Positions 33,303-44,504 of a stretch of 64,000 nt of DNA are shown one piece after another. The first letter of the stretch is position 1. Each line of letters opens with the position of its first letter. The position numbers and the translations under genes were made by a program. Source of the DNA: Equus caballus (taxonomy: Eukaryota > Chordata > Mammalia > Perissodactyla > Equidae); NCBI RefSeq assembly GCF_041296265.1, contig NC_091693.1:16814001-16878000 (forward strand), given 5' to 3'. A model generated the notes under the pieces. The model did not search any database. It saw only the letters and a list, made by a program, of their open reading frames with translations, and had not been told where the DNA came from.

Positions 33303-36300
33303 TCAGTCTTGGTAGTGTGGCCAAGTCTGGATGATTTCATAGAGCCGGTCACCTGGAGAGAGTGTGTCCTGCACGTCCCGGTGTCCTTTGACCTCATAGT
33401 TGGTCCTCAGGGCGCCCCGAGCCACGCCACAAGCCAGCAGACTCTGGGCTGCCCTGAGGGCTCGTTGCGGGGGTGCCCGATCTGGGGAGGCAGAGGCAGG
33501 AGTCAGGCTGGGCCCTGGACAAGCAGAGGTCCAGGGGGCAGTGGTTCCCATGGTGCCCTCCCAGCTGGCCCTCTGGGGCCCAGATCGGTCTCTGCCACTC
33601 CCTAGCCGTGGCTCCACCTCTCTGTGCCTCAGTTTCCTCACTGTGACAGGACAGAATCATGGCAGCTGGCCCCAGGGCTGTGGGACGATAACATGTCACT
33701 TTGTGCACAGAGGAAGCCCTCAGCAAGGGTCGGCTGTCAAGATCCTTGCTGAGCCTCCTTTCTCAGCTCCAGACCTCGGGCTCCTGCCCACAGGGTAGTG
33801 GCCATTCACCCTGTGCTCCTTCGGGGCCGTGGACGGGCCCAAGACCCTGGTACAGATGACCGAATCCTCCCCAGGACCGCGGGCTGGAAACGGTCATGTC
33901 CAGAGGGGACAATGAGGCTCCGAAAAGCAGGTCGCTAGCCCGAGGTCACAGAGCTTGTAGGTGGCAGAGCCTCTGAACCACCACCCACCACGCCCTGCGG
34001 TCCCCCAGGCCCATGTCCGCGCCTGTCCCGACGGCTGGACAGTCACTTACCCATGTAGTTACCCATGAAGCTGATGCCGATGGACTTGGAGTTCCAGCCT
34101 CCTCCTGCGTGGGCGCCCTGAGTGTCCCAGCCCCGGCCCTCATACACAAGCCCGTCTTCTCCGATCAGGAAGCTGTGGGGTGGGGGGTTGAGGAGTGAGG
34201 AGGGGTTTCCTGGGGAAGGAGCCCCTGTCCCTCCTCCACTCAGCAACCCTGAGTCACTACTGCCTCTATTCTGCGGATGGAGAATCAGAGAGGTGCAGAG
34301 CTGCCCACGGTCACACAGCGGGTCAGGGGCAGAGTCAGGATTTTCACCCAGGTCCCCGTGACTCCCACCCACACGGTCTGACTCCTTGCTCTCTCCTGCC
34401 TCCCTGGAGAATCTGTCCTGCTCTCGATGAGTCCTCACATGCGGTCCTCCGAGGCAGGCCCTGTGTCATCCCCACTTTAAGCTGAGGAAGCAGAGACGTA
34501 GGAAGAGAGGTGCTTTGCCCGAGGTCACGCCCCATGACCCCTGCCTCTCAGAACTCGCCAACAAGGAGCTCTTCCACCGTCACCTGAGCCCCTTCCTGCT
34601 TCCTGCTCCGTGCTGGAGTGCCCTGAGTGACGGGATCAGGGACTCAAGGGCTGGCACCACAAGCAGACCAGACCCTGGAGCCCCAGCATCCGCCTGTGAG
34701 CTTTCCAGTCCCAGCAGGCGATCCTTAAGACCCCTCGTCCCCCTGGTCTCGGTGGAGCGAGTCTGCCTGGCATGTGGATGAGCCAGAGGAGCAGCACGTG
34801 AGCCGCAGTGTCTGCTTCCCCAGCCCTCGGCCCCCAGGGTCCCCAGTGATGCACAGAATGTCAGAACTTTCCCCTCTGGGTCCTGAACCTGCCACTTCAG
34901 AAGCCAGACTCTCAGAATCTGGCTGTGAAGAGACTAGAAATGCCACAGTGATGTCCCCAGCCCCGCCCCGCCTCCCCCACCCCCCCGGACTGGGTGGTCA
35001 CCGCCCTGCTACAGCCGCAGCCCCTGGAAGGCATCTCTGCTCCCTGTGCATTTCTTCACGGAGGCATCTCCCCGAAACCTCAGCCCCACAGCAGGAGGCA
35101 CGGTCAGGGGCTCATTGTACAGGTGAGGAAACTGAGGCTCAGAGAGGATGTGATGTGACGAGTGAGGGGATTCAGAACGTTAGAGTCAGACTCTTGAGTC
35201 CTAAAACCTGAGTGCTGACTTGTCTGCTTTTCTGTGACACGACTGAGGTCAGAGGCTGCGGCACAGGCTTGGCTCTGCTGACTTCATGAGGGCGCTCCTT
35301 CCACTGCTGGGCTCCCGTCCCTCCCGCCTTCCCAGTGCAGAGCCATGTCCTCCCCATGCCCCACTACGCCCTCTGACCCCTCCTCATGCTATCCCTTCTC
35401 CCAGCCTCCTCCAGCCATCCTGGCCTCTGTCCCTCAGCCTCAGGGCCTTTGCCCCGCTGTGCCCCCAGCTCACTGCACTCTTCCCTCAGCTCCCCCATCC
35501 TCTTCCTTTTTATTGTCACTCCTGTCACCCTGTGAATCCATCCGGTTGACTCTGCTTGTTTCTGCCTGCTGGTGTTGAAATCCCTTTGGGCTGCATTCCT
35601 ACCGTTCGAGGCTGTGTCCCCATGCCAGCATCCGGCACTCGGCCTGACACATAGAAGGTGCCAATGGCAATAGTCCGTGCATCTGGGGCCCAGACTCTGT
35701 GCCAGGCGGTGTCCTAGGAGTCTTGCCCGCAGTGGCGGTTGGCGATCACGTGGGCACCATCCGCTGACTGTGCACAGGAGGAGGACACTGCAGCTCAGAG
35801 GCTGAGTGACCGGCCTGGGTCTCCGCCGTCAGCAGGGGAGCTGGGACAGGGACCCAGCCCCGCGCTCACCCAGCCTGCTGTCTGCCTCCCAGCACAGGCG
35901 CAGACAGTCTAACGGGACTCCAGGGTGGAGGGCACCTTGGTGCGTGTTGGCAAAGTCTGTCCTTCCCCGGGGAGCAGAGCTGGCCGTCAGCCCCTTCCCC
36001 TCCTCCAGCATTTTCGTGCTGCCTGCACGTGCCCAGCCCTAGGCGGTGACCCCGGAGAAACGAAGCTGCCGGGGGCGTCAGCCCGGCGGCTCTAGAACGG
36101 GTCCCCCGTGTCTCCGGGGCCTGCACACCTTCCCCTCCTCCGGCCTCCCCTCCGCACTCACTTGTAGGCCACGTCGCACCAGCCCAGAGTCCCCTTGTGG
36201 TAGTTCTGCACGTTCTGGACCTGCTTCAGGCAGGAGTCCGGTGTGTCGCAGGGGCTGCCCGCCGTGTGTGACACCACCACGTAGCTCTTGGGCAGGCTTA

Positions 36301-36442
36301 GCTTCCGGTCGCAGTTGGACGCCAGGCCCCTCCACTCTCTCCGGGGCACGATGGGGCCACAGCAGTCCGAAGCTTTTTGAGCCGCTCCGTGTCTGAGGAG
36401 GGTGAACAGGGCCCAGGCGAGCAGAGCGCAGCGGAGAGACAT
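33303..36442 (-). CDS. PGLYRP1: PGLYRP1 copy 1, secreted peptidoglycan recognition protein (PGRP-S)
   Basis: Three exons on the minus strand: 36442-36162, 34172-34051, 33481-33303, all with GT-AG borders, total 582 nt = 193 residues plus stop (human 196). Residues 1-21 are a signal peptide. The PGRP/amidase-2 fold follows: REW at 35-37, SHTAG at 58-62, the Cys65-Cys71 loop, LVYEGRGW around 102-109, [10 protein letters not shown] around 124-133, and [13 protein letters not shown] around 166-178. In catalytic PGRPs three residues bind zinc (His, His, Cys). Here they are His59, His168 and Ser176, so the protein should bind peptidoglycan without amidase activity. Known role: neutrophil-granule antibacterial protein. 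The C-terminal residues are HYQD; the second copy and other mammals have HYR at this place. The gene lies tail-to-tail with CCDC61. Confidence 0.95.
33575..33720 (+). repeat. MIR SINE fragment in PGLYRP1 intron 2
   Basis: TCTCTGCCACTCCCTAGCCG, CTCTGTGCCTCAGTTTCCTC. Duplicated at about 61200-61345. Confidence 0.65.
34255..34375 (-). repeat. MIR SINE fragment in PGLYRP1 intron 1
   Basis: GCGGATGGAGAATCAGAGAG, CCACGGTCACACAGCGGGTC. Duplicated at about 61880-62000. Confidence 0.65.
35290..35665 (+). repeat. L2 LINE 3' region in PGLYRP1 intron 1
   Basis: CCTCAGGGCCTTTGCCCCGC, CTTTTTATTGTCACTCCTGT, ATCCGGCACTCGGCCTGACA, CATAGAAGGTGCCAATGGC. Duplicated at about 62915-63290. Confidence 0.75.
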
Positions 36443-36493
36443 GGCTGGCGGGGTGCACAGGGACGTCTAGGAGCTCGCGGTTGGCCAGGCCGC

Positions 36494-36501
36494 CTTTATA
36501 T
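36494..36501 (-). promoter_or_regulatory. PGLYRP1: TATA box of PGLYRP1 copy 1
   Basis: ATATAAAG on the minus strand, about 52 nt upstream of the ATG at 36442. This predicts a transcription start near 36470 and a 5'-UTR of about 25-30 nt. A TATA-driven, short-leader promoter fits a highly expressed granule-protein gene. The matching region of copy 2 would lie past the window end. Confidence 0.75.
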
Positions 36502-36509
36502 GCTGGGGC

Positions 36510-37900
36510 GGAGCGGCAGGAAAGGCCTTGCTTCACACCCTGGCAGGACTTCCCGGACAGGTCATAGTGGACCCAAGAATCTGCTTCCTCCTCTGGCAGG
36601 ACCGCAAGCGGATGCGGTGTGGTTGGTCCAGGTGAGGTGGGGCGGGGGAGCCCACGACAAAGTCGGGTGCCCCTCATCCAGCCATCAGCGGGGGTGGGGT
36701 TGGTGCACACAGGCCCCTGGGCGCCCACCCTGCGGTTTCTGGCCGACCAGCGCCTGGATCCCTTCCCCCGGGCGGCCTCTGGCAACAGGAACCTCACAGC
36801 AGAGAAAGGGCCGGGCCTCATCTCCCTCCGCCCACGGGGACTGAGGTCACCAGAGTCCCGGTTTTAAACTCTCCTCCCAGGTCCCAACGCCATGTCCCTA
36901 ACTCTTTGAGCAGACTGCAGAGCCGAGCCCTGGGAAGCCCGCTCCACGGTTGGGGAGCCTGAGGCCCAGAGAGGGGACGTCGGTGCTGAGACATGGGAGA
37001 TGGTGGCACCTGGTGGTCGGAGCCTGATTCAGGGCCGGGCTGCCTGGGACTGAATTCCGGCCCCATTCTAGGGTGTGAGCTGGGGCCAGTGACCTAACCA
37101 ATCTGTGCCTCAGTTTCCCCACTGCAAAATGGGAGGATAATGGAAAGTCCCTGACTCGCAGGTCGGTGTGGGATCAAATGGGCTGAAAGGGTGGAGCACT
37201 GAGACGTCGGCTCCTGCTGCCCCACAAGCGCCCCGGGACAGGGACTGAGACCTGCCCTTGGTGTGAGCCACGTGCTTTCCGTGGGGGCCACTGGCAGCTC
37301 CATTGTGCACAGGAGGGGACTGAGGTTCAGAGAGGGACAGCCATCTGCCCAGGGCCACTCAGGGGCTTGGGGTCAGCTGTTGGGGCAGAAGGCTTTCCTG
37401 GGACCCCTGCCCTGCCCGGGCGTTCCTCCTGCCTCCTCAGCATCTGGTGCGCTCAGGGCGGACGGCCCAGTTTGTTCTCCCTCCTTTCCTTCTGCTTCAG
37501 TGGATTAAACAGATTACAAAAGTATCACGTGCCGGCTGTGAGTAGTCGAATCGACGGGAAACGTTAATCACCTGTGTCCACTCGGTCCAGCCCCGCCCCC
37601 TGAGGTCCCCGTGGAGGCCAGCGTGGGGTTTCCTTCCCCGGTATTCTCCGCGCGCAGGTGGATCACGCTCACACTCACGGTGTCATGGCACAGCGCAGCG
37701 GGCAGCTCCAGCACCTTCCGCGAGTCATCTCCTCACGAGCTCCCACAGGCCTGTGCGGGAGACGTGTCATTAACCTGCTCTTACCACCGAGGAAACTGAG
37801 GCCCGAGGGTTATCACACACGGGGAGAAGGTGGTGACGTCGGCTCAGCCACAGGCTTCCGGGCTCCAGAGATTAAGTTCTAAGCCATATTCTGCTTCCCA
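36510..37900. other. PGLYRP1 upstream region, MIR fragments, no gene
   Basis: GC-rich. A plus-oriented MIR lies at about 37030-37205 (CCAATCTGTGCCTCAGTTTC) and minus-oriented MIR pieces at about 37300-37380 and 37690-37870 (CCGAGGAAACTGAGGCCCGA). The rest is unassigned. Confidence 0.6.
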
Positions 37901-39235
37901 CAAACACACGTAAGGGCACATGTTTAAAAATAAGTTCAATTTGCCCTCTGCCACCTAATATTTCATGTGCATCTCTCCAGGTCTATACATCGAATTCTAA
38001 TTTATTTTTACTAATAGTTGCATACTATTTCCTGATACAGGGTCACCATTTTGACATAATCTTTTCTTTTTCTGAAGCTTTCCAGTTCTTTCCCCCAATG
38101 CTGCACAAAATATTATCACACATACAGCCCGACACACTGGAGCTTTTATAAATTATAAATGCAGACTCTCTGTGTGAAAGCTGTAACAGTCCGTACTTCT
38201 ACAGGAACGGAGCTTCCACTCCCCCCAGAAGGGGGTGTTCTCACTTCCTAAACGTATGGATATAAAGTGACATTTCTGTGTCACTTTAATTGGTGTTTTT
38301 ATGACCACTCAGGAGGTTGAGCATTTTTCTATGTTTGCTGCCCATTTGGATTTGTCACTTGGATCTGTTTTCTGTCAATTGCCTGTTCATCTCCGTCGCC
38401 CATTTAAAAAAAATGGGTTGTTTGTCTTTTATTATCAATTTCAAAGTGAAGAAAAAAACCCATAATGGGACTGTTGTGTTGTTGAGTGTGTACATTTCGT
38501 GTCTCTCAGTCCTTTTTAAAAGCAGGAAAGAAGAACATACATACAGAAAAGTGGACAAAGGCACTTTTATAGAGTTGCTAGAATTAATAAATGGACTTTA
38601 TGGAAGTCTTAGAATAGAGTGGAGAGCTCCATTCATTTTCACACCGTGAATACACCACGCATCCAGCACCCGGATCAGGAAATAGAGCCACGTTTTAAAT
38701 TTGATTAGATATTGCCCAATGCCATTCCAAAAGAGTTTCAGTTTTTCTTTTCCCCTTTAATGTAATCAGTTTTAAAATGCTTTACCAATCCAAGGACTGG
38801 TCCCTCCTTATTGTTTTATCCATATTTCCTGAAACATCAGACCCGTGATTGTCCTTTTGCATATTTATGGCTGTTCCCATCCTTCCTCTGTGAACTGTCT
38901 GTCCATCTCTTTTAGCCACTTTCCTGTTAGGTTGTTGTATATGGGGGATGTTAACCCCATGTCTGTCAAATATGCTGCAAATGTTTTCCTCAATCTATCC
39001 AAAAATATTATTTTTCCTTTTATGTTTTCTGCATTTCCTGTCTCGGAGAAGATCTTTCCACACCAAGATTATAAAACATCTTCTATTAAAAAATGTTATC
39101 TCGTGTTTTGCTTTCAATCCTTTACCTTTGCCGGAATTTACAATAGCTATGGTGTGAGGTAGGGGTCTAAATCTGTTTCTAAATGGTGAACCACTTGTCC
39201 CAGCACCATTTATTAAATAGTTAGAGCTGGTTTTA
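37900..39235 (-). mobile_element. old L1 pieces, minus orientation
   Basis: AT-rich sequence with reversed L1M-type phrases (TTTCATGTGCATCTCTCCAG, TGAGCATTTTTCTATGTTTG, TTGCCTGTTCATCTCCGTCG, CTTGTCCCAGCACCATTTAT). No open frame. Confidence 0.6.
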
Positions 39236-39279
39236 AATTTTAGCCCTGACACTTATTAGCTGGATGACCTTGGGCAATT

Positions 39280-39440
39280 GGGCAGCATTTGACACCACTG
39301 ACCACTTCCTTCATCTCGAAATGCTCCCTTCCCTGAGCTTCTGTTTCATAAGACCGTCTTGATTGTCCTTCTGCTTCTCTGGCTGGGCTTTTCTTCTCCC
39401 TTTCAGACTCATTTTTCCCTCCATGACCATTGTGCTACAG
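39280..39440 (+). repeat. L2 LINE fragment, plus orientation
   Basis: GCAGCATTTGACACCACTGA, CCACTTCCTTCATCTCG: an L2 ORF2 phrase. Confidence 0.7.
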
Positions 39441-39714
39441 GTGATCTTATCCAGATAATGGCTTCAGCCACCAAATGTACCAAAATGTATTTATCCAACA
39501 TCTATATATTTTTATAGAGTTCAAAGATGTTTTAATGTTATGACAAATGTTCACAATATAATGTTAAGGGAAACAAACCAGGATACAAAAATGTACATAC
39601 ACCATGAAGCAGCTTTCTAAAGATGTGGCCGTGTGCTCTCGTTCGGTTTTTGTTGAGGCCACTGGAGAGTGACCAGTTTGTTCCACTCGAGAAACTTGGG
39701 CGACAGGGCCATTT

Positions 39715-40290
39715 TTTAAAAATATCAATTATTTTTTAAATTGATTCATAATAATTTACATAATGCGAGATTTCAGTTGTACATTATTTCTTGTCCGTCA
39801 CCACATAAGTGCTCCCCTTCACCCCCTGTGCCACTCCCCACCCCCCTTCCCTTGGTAACCACTGAGCTGTTTTCTTTGTCCGTGTGCTTGTTTATATTCC
39901 ACATAGGAGTGAAATCATCTGGTGATTGTCTGTCTCGGTCTGCCTTATTTCGCTTAGCATAATTCCCTCCAGGTCCTTCCATGTTATTGCAAATGGGATG
40001 AATTTGTCTTTTTTTCTGGCTGAGCAGTGTTCCATTGTATATATACACCACACCTTCTTTATCTAGTCATCAGCCGATGGCACTTGGGTTGCTTCCATGT
40101 CTTGGCTGTTGTGAATAGTGCTGCAATGAATATAGGGGTGCATATGTTACTTTGGATTGTTGATTTCAAGTTGTTTGGGTAGATACCCAGTAGTGGGATG
40201 GCTGGTATGGTATTTCTAGTTTTAGTTTTTTGAGGAATCTCCATACTGATTTCCATAGTGGCTGCACCAGTTTGCATTCCCAGACAAGCA
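39715..40290 (-). mobile_element. L1 3' end, minus orientation
   Basis: Reversed L1 end with GTGAAATCATCTGGTGATTG, GGGTAGATACCCAGTAGTGG and ATAGTGGCTGCACCAGTTTG. Same subfamily as the plus-oriented copy at 56.3-57.0 kb. Confidence 0.8.
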
Positions 40291-40439
40291 CCATTTAACT
40301 CATACATCTTGGGCTGCTTTTTGTTCATAGCTGAGATTTTAATTTTTTTCCCCTCAAACAGCACCCAAAACAATGCTCAGTTCATAGCAGGTGCTCAATC
40401 AATAGTAACAGAATGATTGAATGAATATCCCAGCCACGC

Positions 40440-40815
40440 CCAAGTCGTGTCGCTGCCCCCTCGTCAACATCTTATGGCTGAGACCCCTCCTGTCTGTTCC
40501 TCTCTCTGCACTCTGGTCCAGTCAGCATCTCGTCGCACCTGCTTGTTGCTCCCACCTCCTCAGTCACATCCCAAGATGCACCTGGACCCCTGTGAGGACA
40601 AAGCTCAGATAAAAAGTGAACCAGTTTTCCATGGCTTCTCATGACTCTCAGGGGGAGTCCCAAGCTCATCACCGAGGCCGCCAGCACCGGCCGCCTCCAC
40701 CCCAGCCTCACCTCGCTCTCTCCCGAGACCCTCTTCCTGAGTCCCCAGCCACCCTGCCTTTCTTGCTGCCCTTGAAGATGCTTTGACTTCCTTGACCCCA
40801 GGGGACTTTGGGCAC
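40440..40815 (+). repeat. L2 LINE fragment, plus orientation
   Basis: CAGTTTTCCATGGCTTCTCA, GGAGTCCCAAGCTCATCACC and flanking pyrimidine-rich sequence fit a decayed L2. Confidence 0.5.
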
Positions 40816-40839
40816 ACTCTGTACAGTTTTAAATAGAGG

Positions 40840-41390
40840 AACCTTCAGAAATTCAGCAACTTTGTACCTTCGCTTGGAGATTACAAAACACTCAGCTAGG
40901 CTTTTGTAAAAAGACAGGCATGTTTACACCTCAGCTTCCTTAATGATACTAAAAATATACCCATTAACCAGGTGGGGTGAAGGCTTCCCTTGTTAGAATT
41001 TTATTAATTCTGTCTCTTGTCAGCCTAATATGGAGACACGCCCTTGAGAGAATTTCCTGCAACTTGAATCTGTAATTGTTATACTGCCTTTCAGCCTGAG
41101 GCTGTGTTACTTGCCTCCTTTTTGGATAGGAGGAAATTAGATTTGCTCCCTGTGTGTTTTAGGAAGTTGAATTTTTAAAGATTTAACTTACCAACTCCCT
41201 TTATTTGGTCTTGTTATAATTATCTCAGCCAGTATAAGAAGTCCCCAGATTCTCTTGCAGTTAGCAGAAAACACTTGTTTTCTTTGTTGGATCAACAATG
41301 ACAGAAGTCAAAATAGTGGCGATCGTGACAAGGACAAGTTTAAACACAGGGTAGAATTGTGATTTTTTTTCCTGGATGTTCCCAAACCGG
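40840..41390. other. AT-rich stretch of unknown origin
   Basis: No named repeat or gene; several TATAA-like and ATTAAT motifs and a polypyrimidine tract near 41362. Possibly an old LTR that I cannot place. Confidence 0.35.
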
Positions 41391-41394
41391 GAAT

Positions 41395-41640
41395 GCTCAC
41401 CTCCCTCCCTCGACCCATCCTAATGGTTACTTAGTATTCATCTTCAGTGTCACCTTCTCAGGGTGACACCTCATTCTGGTATCTCAGTGTAGGACAGATC
41501 TCACTATTTGCTTTCCCCACGCTATTTCCTTTCCTCTCCTTCTTCGTATTGATCACAGCTCTGGGTGTGAACTTACCTGGGCAATTCTTTGATTAATTTC
41601 TCTCTCTCCCACTAAGCATGGAAGTCTATACGTAGGGTCA
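41395..41640 (+). repeat. L2 LINE 3' end, plus orientation
   Basis: TCAGTGTCACCTTCTCAGGG, TGATCACAGCTCTGGGTGTG, CTCTCCCACTAAGCATGGAA. Confidence 0.7.
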
Positions 41641-41869
41641 TCGTTTAATGTATTGTGCAAACCACAATCCTTGAGGGTGAAAGAGGTAGCTGGTGATAAT
41701 CATGCTGGGTCAATAGGCACACACCGGAGTGTCCCAAATAGTCCAGCTGTATAATTGCCCCGTTTAAAGACAAAGAAAGGACCATTGCTTTCCCCTCTCA
41801 GTCACCACTGTGTACCCTGTATAGCATGTGGTTGGTGATAAATCCCTGTGAACATCACACATTGAGCCA

Positions 41870-43020
41870 CCCTTGGCTTCTCTGTCTGTGAAATGGATTG
41901 AAGGGCGGTCCCCCCCACCTCATAGGGCTGTTGTAAGTGTCAGGGCTGCCCTCATGTGTGTGTTCCTGGATGACGGGACAGACGGACGCCTACACACCCT
42001 GCTGCTAAATATTTAAAACTTATACATCAAGTTAAAAGCTGCTAAATAAAATATGATTTAGCCTCTTCACGAGAACACCGTCAAAGGGCAAAATGGAAAG
42101 ATCTCTGCAAGGCGGCAGTCCCCAGCGATTGACTGGGACAGGGCCATTTCCAGTGTGACTCCTTCTCTGCAGAGACAGTGGCTGCTCTGGGGAGCTGGGT
42201 GGGAGGAGGAGAGAGTGCAGCTCGCTCCCTCACGGGCTGAATCCAGCTTCTGTCAGTGATTGGGGAAACTCGGGCGATACACATGCATTTTTCCTTCCTC
42301 TCTACTGGGGGAGGGGACCGTTCTACCACTGCTCCTCCCCCACCCCACCCAGGACTTCCTGTAGGTAGCTCTCCCTTCACCTGGGCTAACTCAGGCGACC
42401 TCCCTTCACAAGGTGCTCCCCGCCCCCACCCTGTAGCCAACACCCCTTTAAGTTCCTCTGAAGAACCGAAGGCTGGAAGGCCCCTTTGGAATTAGAATTC
42501 TCAGAGCCCTTGGAATTCTGCCCCGGAACATGGAGGCTGCTGGAGAGCAGGCCACAGGCTCCGGCCTCGCAGCCACCCTTCTGCTTTTCTAAGCTCCCTC
42601 CCCAGCCCACCACGGGGCCCCCTGTGCGCCCCGCTTGCTTGGCCCAGTTCTGCCCACAGCCGCAGCGACAGGGGCCCCTCGGGTTGAGGGGGGCACGCCT
42701 GACCCCTTGCACCCCTGACTCACGGAAGAGGCCCCTGAGGGTTCTGGGAGGAGGCGAGGGCGGCCTGTTCAGGGAATTCTGGGGTCTTGAGGTCCCGGGG
42801 CATGTCCAGAGGTGGGGACCCATCTTGCTCCTGGGGATCCCTTGCCCTTTGGGGAGAGACTCCAGCTTGAGTCTAATGGCAGCGTTGACGCTAACTCCAT
42901 CCCGCATAATTTCTTGAGCACCTGCTGCGTGCCCCACCTACTTGTAGGTGCTGGGGATTCAGCCCTGAACAAAACAGGGCTCGTGGGGAGGACGGGCAGA
43001 AAATAAAGAAACTAATAACT
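41870..43020. other. intergenic stretch, one MIR fragment, otherwise unassigned
   Basis: A plus-oriented MIR piece at about 41870-42000 (GTCTGTGAAATGGATTG, CTCATAGGGCTGTTGTAAG), then GC-rich sequence to 42.9 kb with no recognisable gene, then an old interspersed repeat at about 42905-43015. Confidence 0.5.
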
Positions 43021-43439
43021 ATTTTTTTTTTGATAGGTATAGTACGTGTCACGTGGGTGACGCGATTAGTGTGGTGCCTGACAGGTACCAGGTGCGCGGG
43101 AGCATCACCCTCAGCTCCGACCTTGGGGAGGACACGCCCCCCTTCTCCGCGGTTCCCCCTTCCGCCGCCAGAGGGCGCAGGTCCCCTCCATCCTCCCCGC
43201 TCCCCGCGCTCCCTCTCTGGTCCGGTGGTCACAGGGCGGCCTGGGCCGCGCAGGGTCCTGTTCTGTGACTGACCAGGGGCCCTGCCTCTCCCGCGGGGTG
43301 GGTTGCTCCTCATGACAGTAACAGCAACCGCACTATGGAGAATGAACAGCCGAGTTCCCGAGTGTATGTCGACGTCGAAGGTCACACAGCACCTCAGTCC
43401 TCAGATCCGGGTCTCCAGGCCCCATGAGCCAGGGTGCAG

Positions 43440-43735
43440 GGAGAGGAGGCCGTGGCGGCGGAGGGACCAGCGAGAGCAAAGGCGCGGAGGAGAGGAGAGG
43501 CAGGGGGACGTCGTGGAGCTACAGCGAAGGGTGATGCTGCTGGGGTGTGAAAACCAGGGCTGTGGGGGGGCAGGTCAGGGGAGCCGGACCACGCCGGGAC
43601 TTAGCACAGGGAGGGTCTGACTCCAGGCCGTGGGCACTGGGGAGCCACGGAAGAGAGTGGAGGGAGGGGAGCGATGGGAGCCACTTTGCACTTTTGAGAA
43701 ACCATCCTGGGAGCAGAGAGGGAGATGGAGTCGGG
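43440..43735 (-). repeat. L2 LINE fragment, minus orientation
   Basis: GGAGAGGCAGGGGGACG, GGGGAGCCACGGAAGAGAGT, CTTTTGAGAAACCATCCTGG: reversed L2 3' region. Confidence 0.5.
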
Positions 43736-44044
43736 ATGGACGACACTCTTAGAGGACGCCTCTAACCATGGAAGCTTCCGGAAGCCAGTTTTCAACCACG
43801 AGGGAAGCCACAGCTAGTGCGGTCAGCACTCCAGAAGGCAGAGAAGATGGAGAAAGTAAATCCGTGATATATCGCTGAGCCGCTGGAACTAGCCTCACGG
43901 AAGACCAGCCCCCTTACCAAATTCTTCTCCCCTTGGACTCTCTGTCAATTAGATTGATTCTCACTATTTCCTTGTTATGACCTCCCAGTTCATTAGGACT
44001 GTTGTGTTTCGTGTATCTTTGAAAGGCTGTGTAATATAATTGTT

Positions 44045-44497
44045 GTGATTGGCTGAAGAATGGTCCCCCCAAACACATCCACATCCTAGTCTCGCAACCT
44101 GTGCACGTTGCTTTATACGGCAGCACACCAACCCCAGAAAGGGACTCTGCAGACGCGATTGTGTGAGGGATCTTGAGATGCAGAGATGACTCTGGGTTAC
44201 CCAGCTCGGCTCTAAGTACAGTCACATGTGCCCTCATGAGGGGAGCGGAGGGATGTTGGCCACAGACAGGAGAGAAGGTGACGTGAAGGCAGAGGCAGAG
44301 ATGGGGCGAGGCAGCCACAAGCCAAGGAGACCAGCATCCAGCAGCAGCTGGAAGAGGGAGGGACCGAACTCTCCCCAAGAGCCTCCAGGGAGAGCGTGGT
44401 CCTGCCGGCACTTTCATTTTGGACGTGTGGCCTCCAGAACCGTGAGGGAGTAAATTTCTGCTGTTTTAAGCCATTGAGTTTGTGGTATTAAACTAAA
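44045..44497 (+). repeat. MLT1-type LTR (ERVL-MaLR), plus orientation
   Basis: Old mammal-wide LTR recognised by its end: GGCCTCCAGAACCGTGAG, then TAAATTTCTGCTGTTTTAAG and CCATTGAGTTTGTGGTA. Solo; no internal region seen. Confidence 0.75.
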
Positions 44498-44504
44498 TAC
44501 TGCA

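Larger units (their letters stand above)
30173..36375 (+). repeat. direct duplication, copy 1 (CCDC61 intron 7 to PGLYRP1 exon 1)
   Basis: Sequence from about 30173 matches 57806 onward in the same orientation. The offset is 27633 at the start and 27625 at the end after small indels. Position 36375 is where the comparison stops because the window ends; the true right end is not visible. The first ~350 bp are only about 88% identical, the rest about 99.5% by eye. Confidence 0.95.

Noticed and set aside
36078-36821. A long minus-strand frame overlapping PGLYRP1 exon 1
   Set aside because: It is in another frame from PGLYRP1 and lacks any domain; the true frame has the signal peptide and PGRP motifs.
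42060-42940. Overlapping 120-183-codon frames on both strands
   Set aside because: GC-rich chance frames; no splice sites, domain or start context that I can support.
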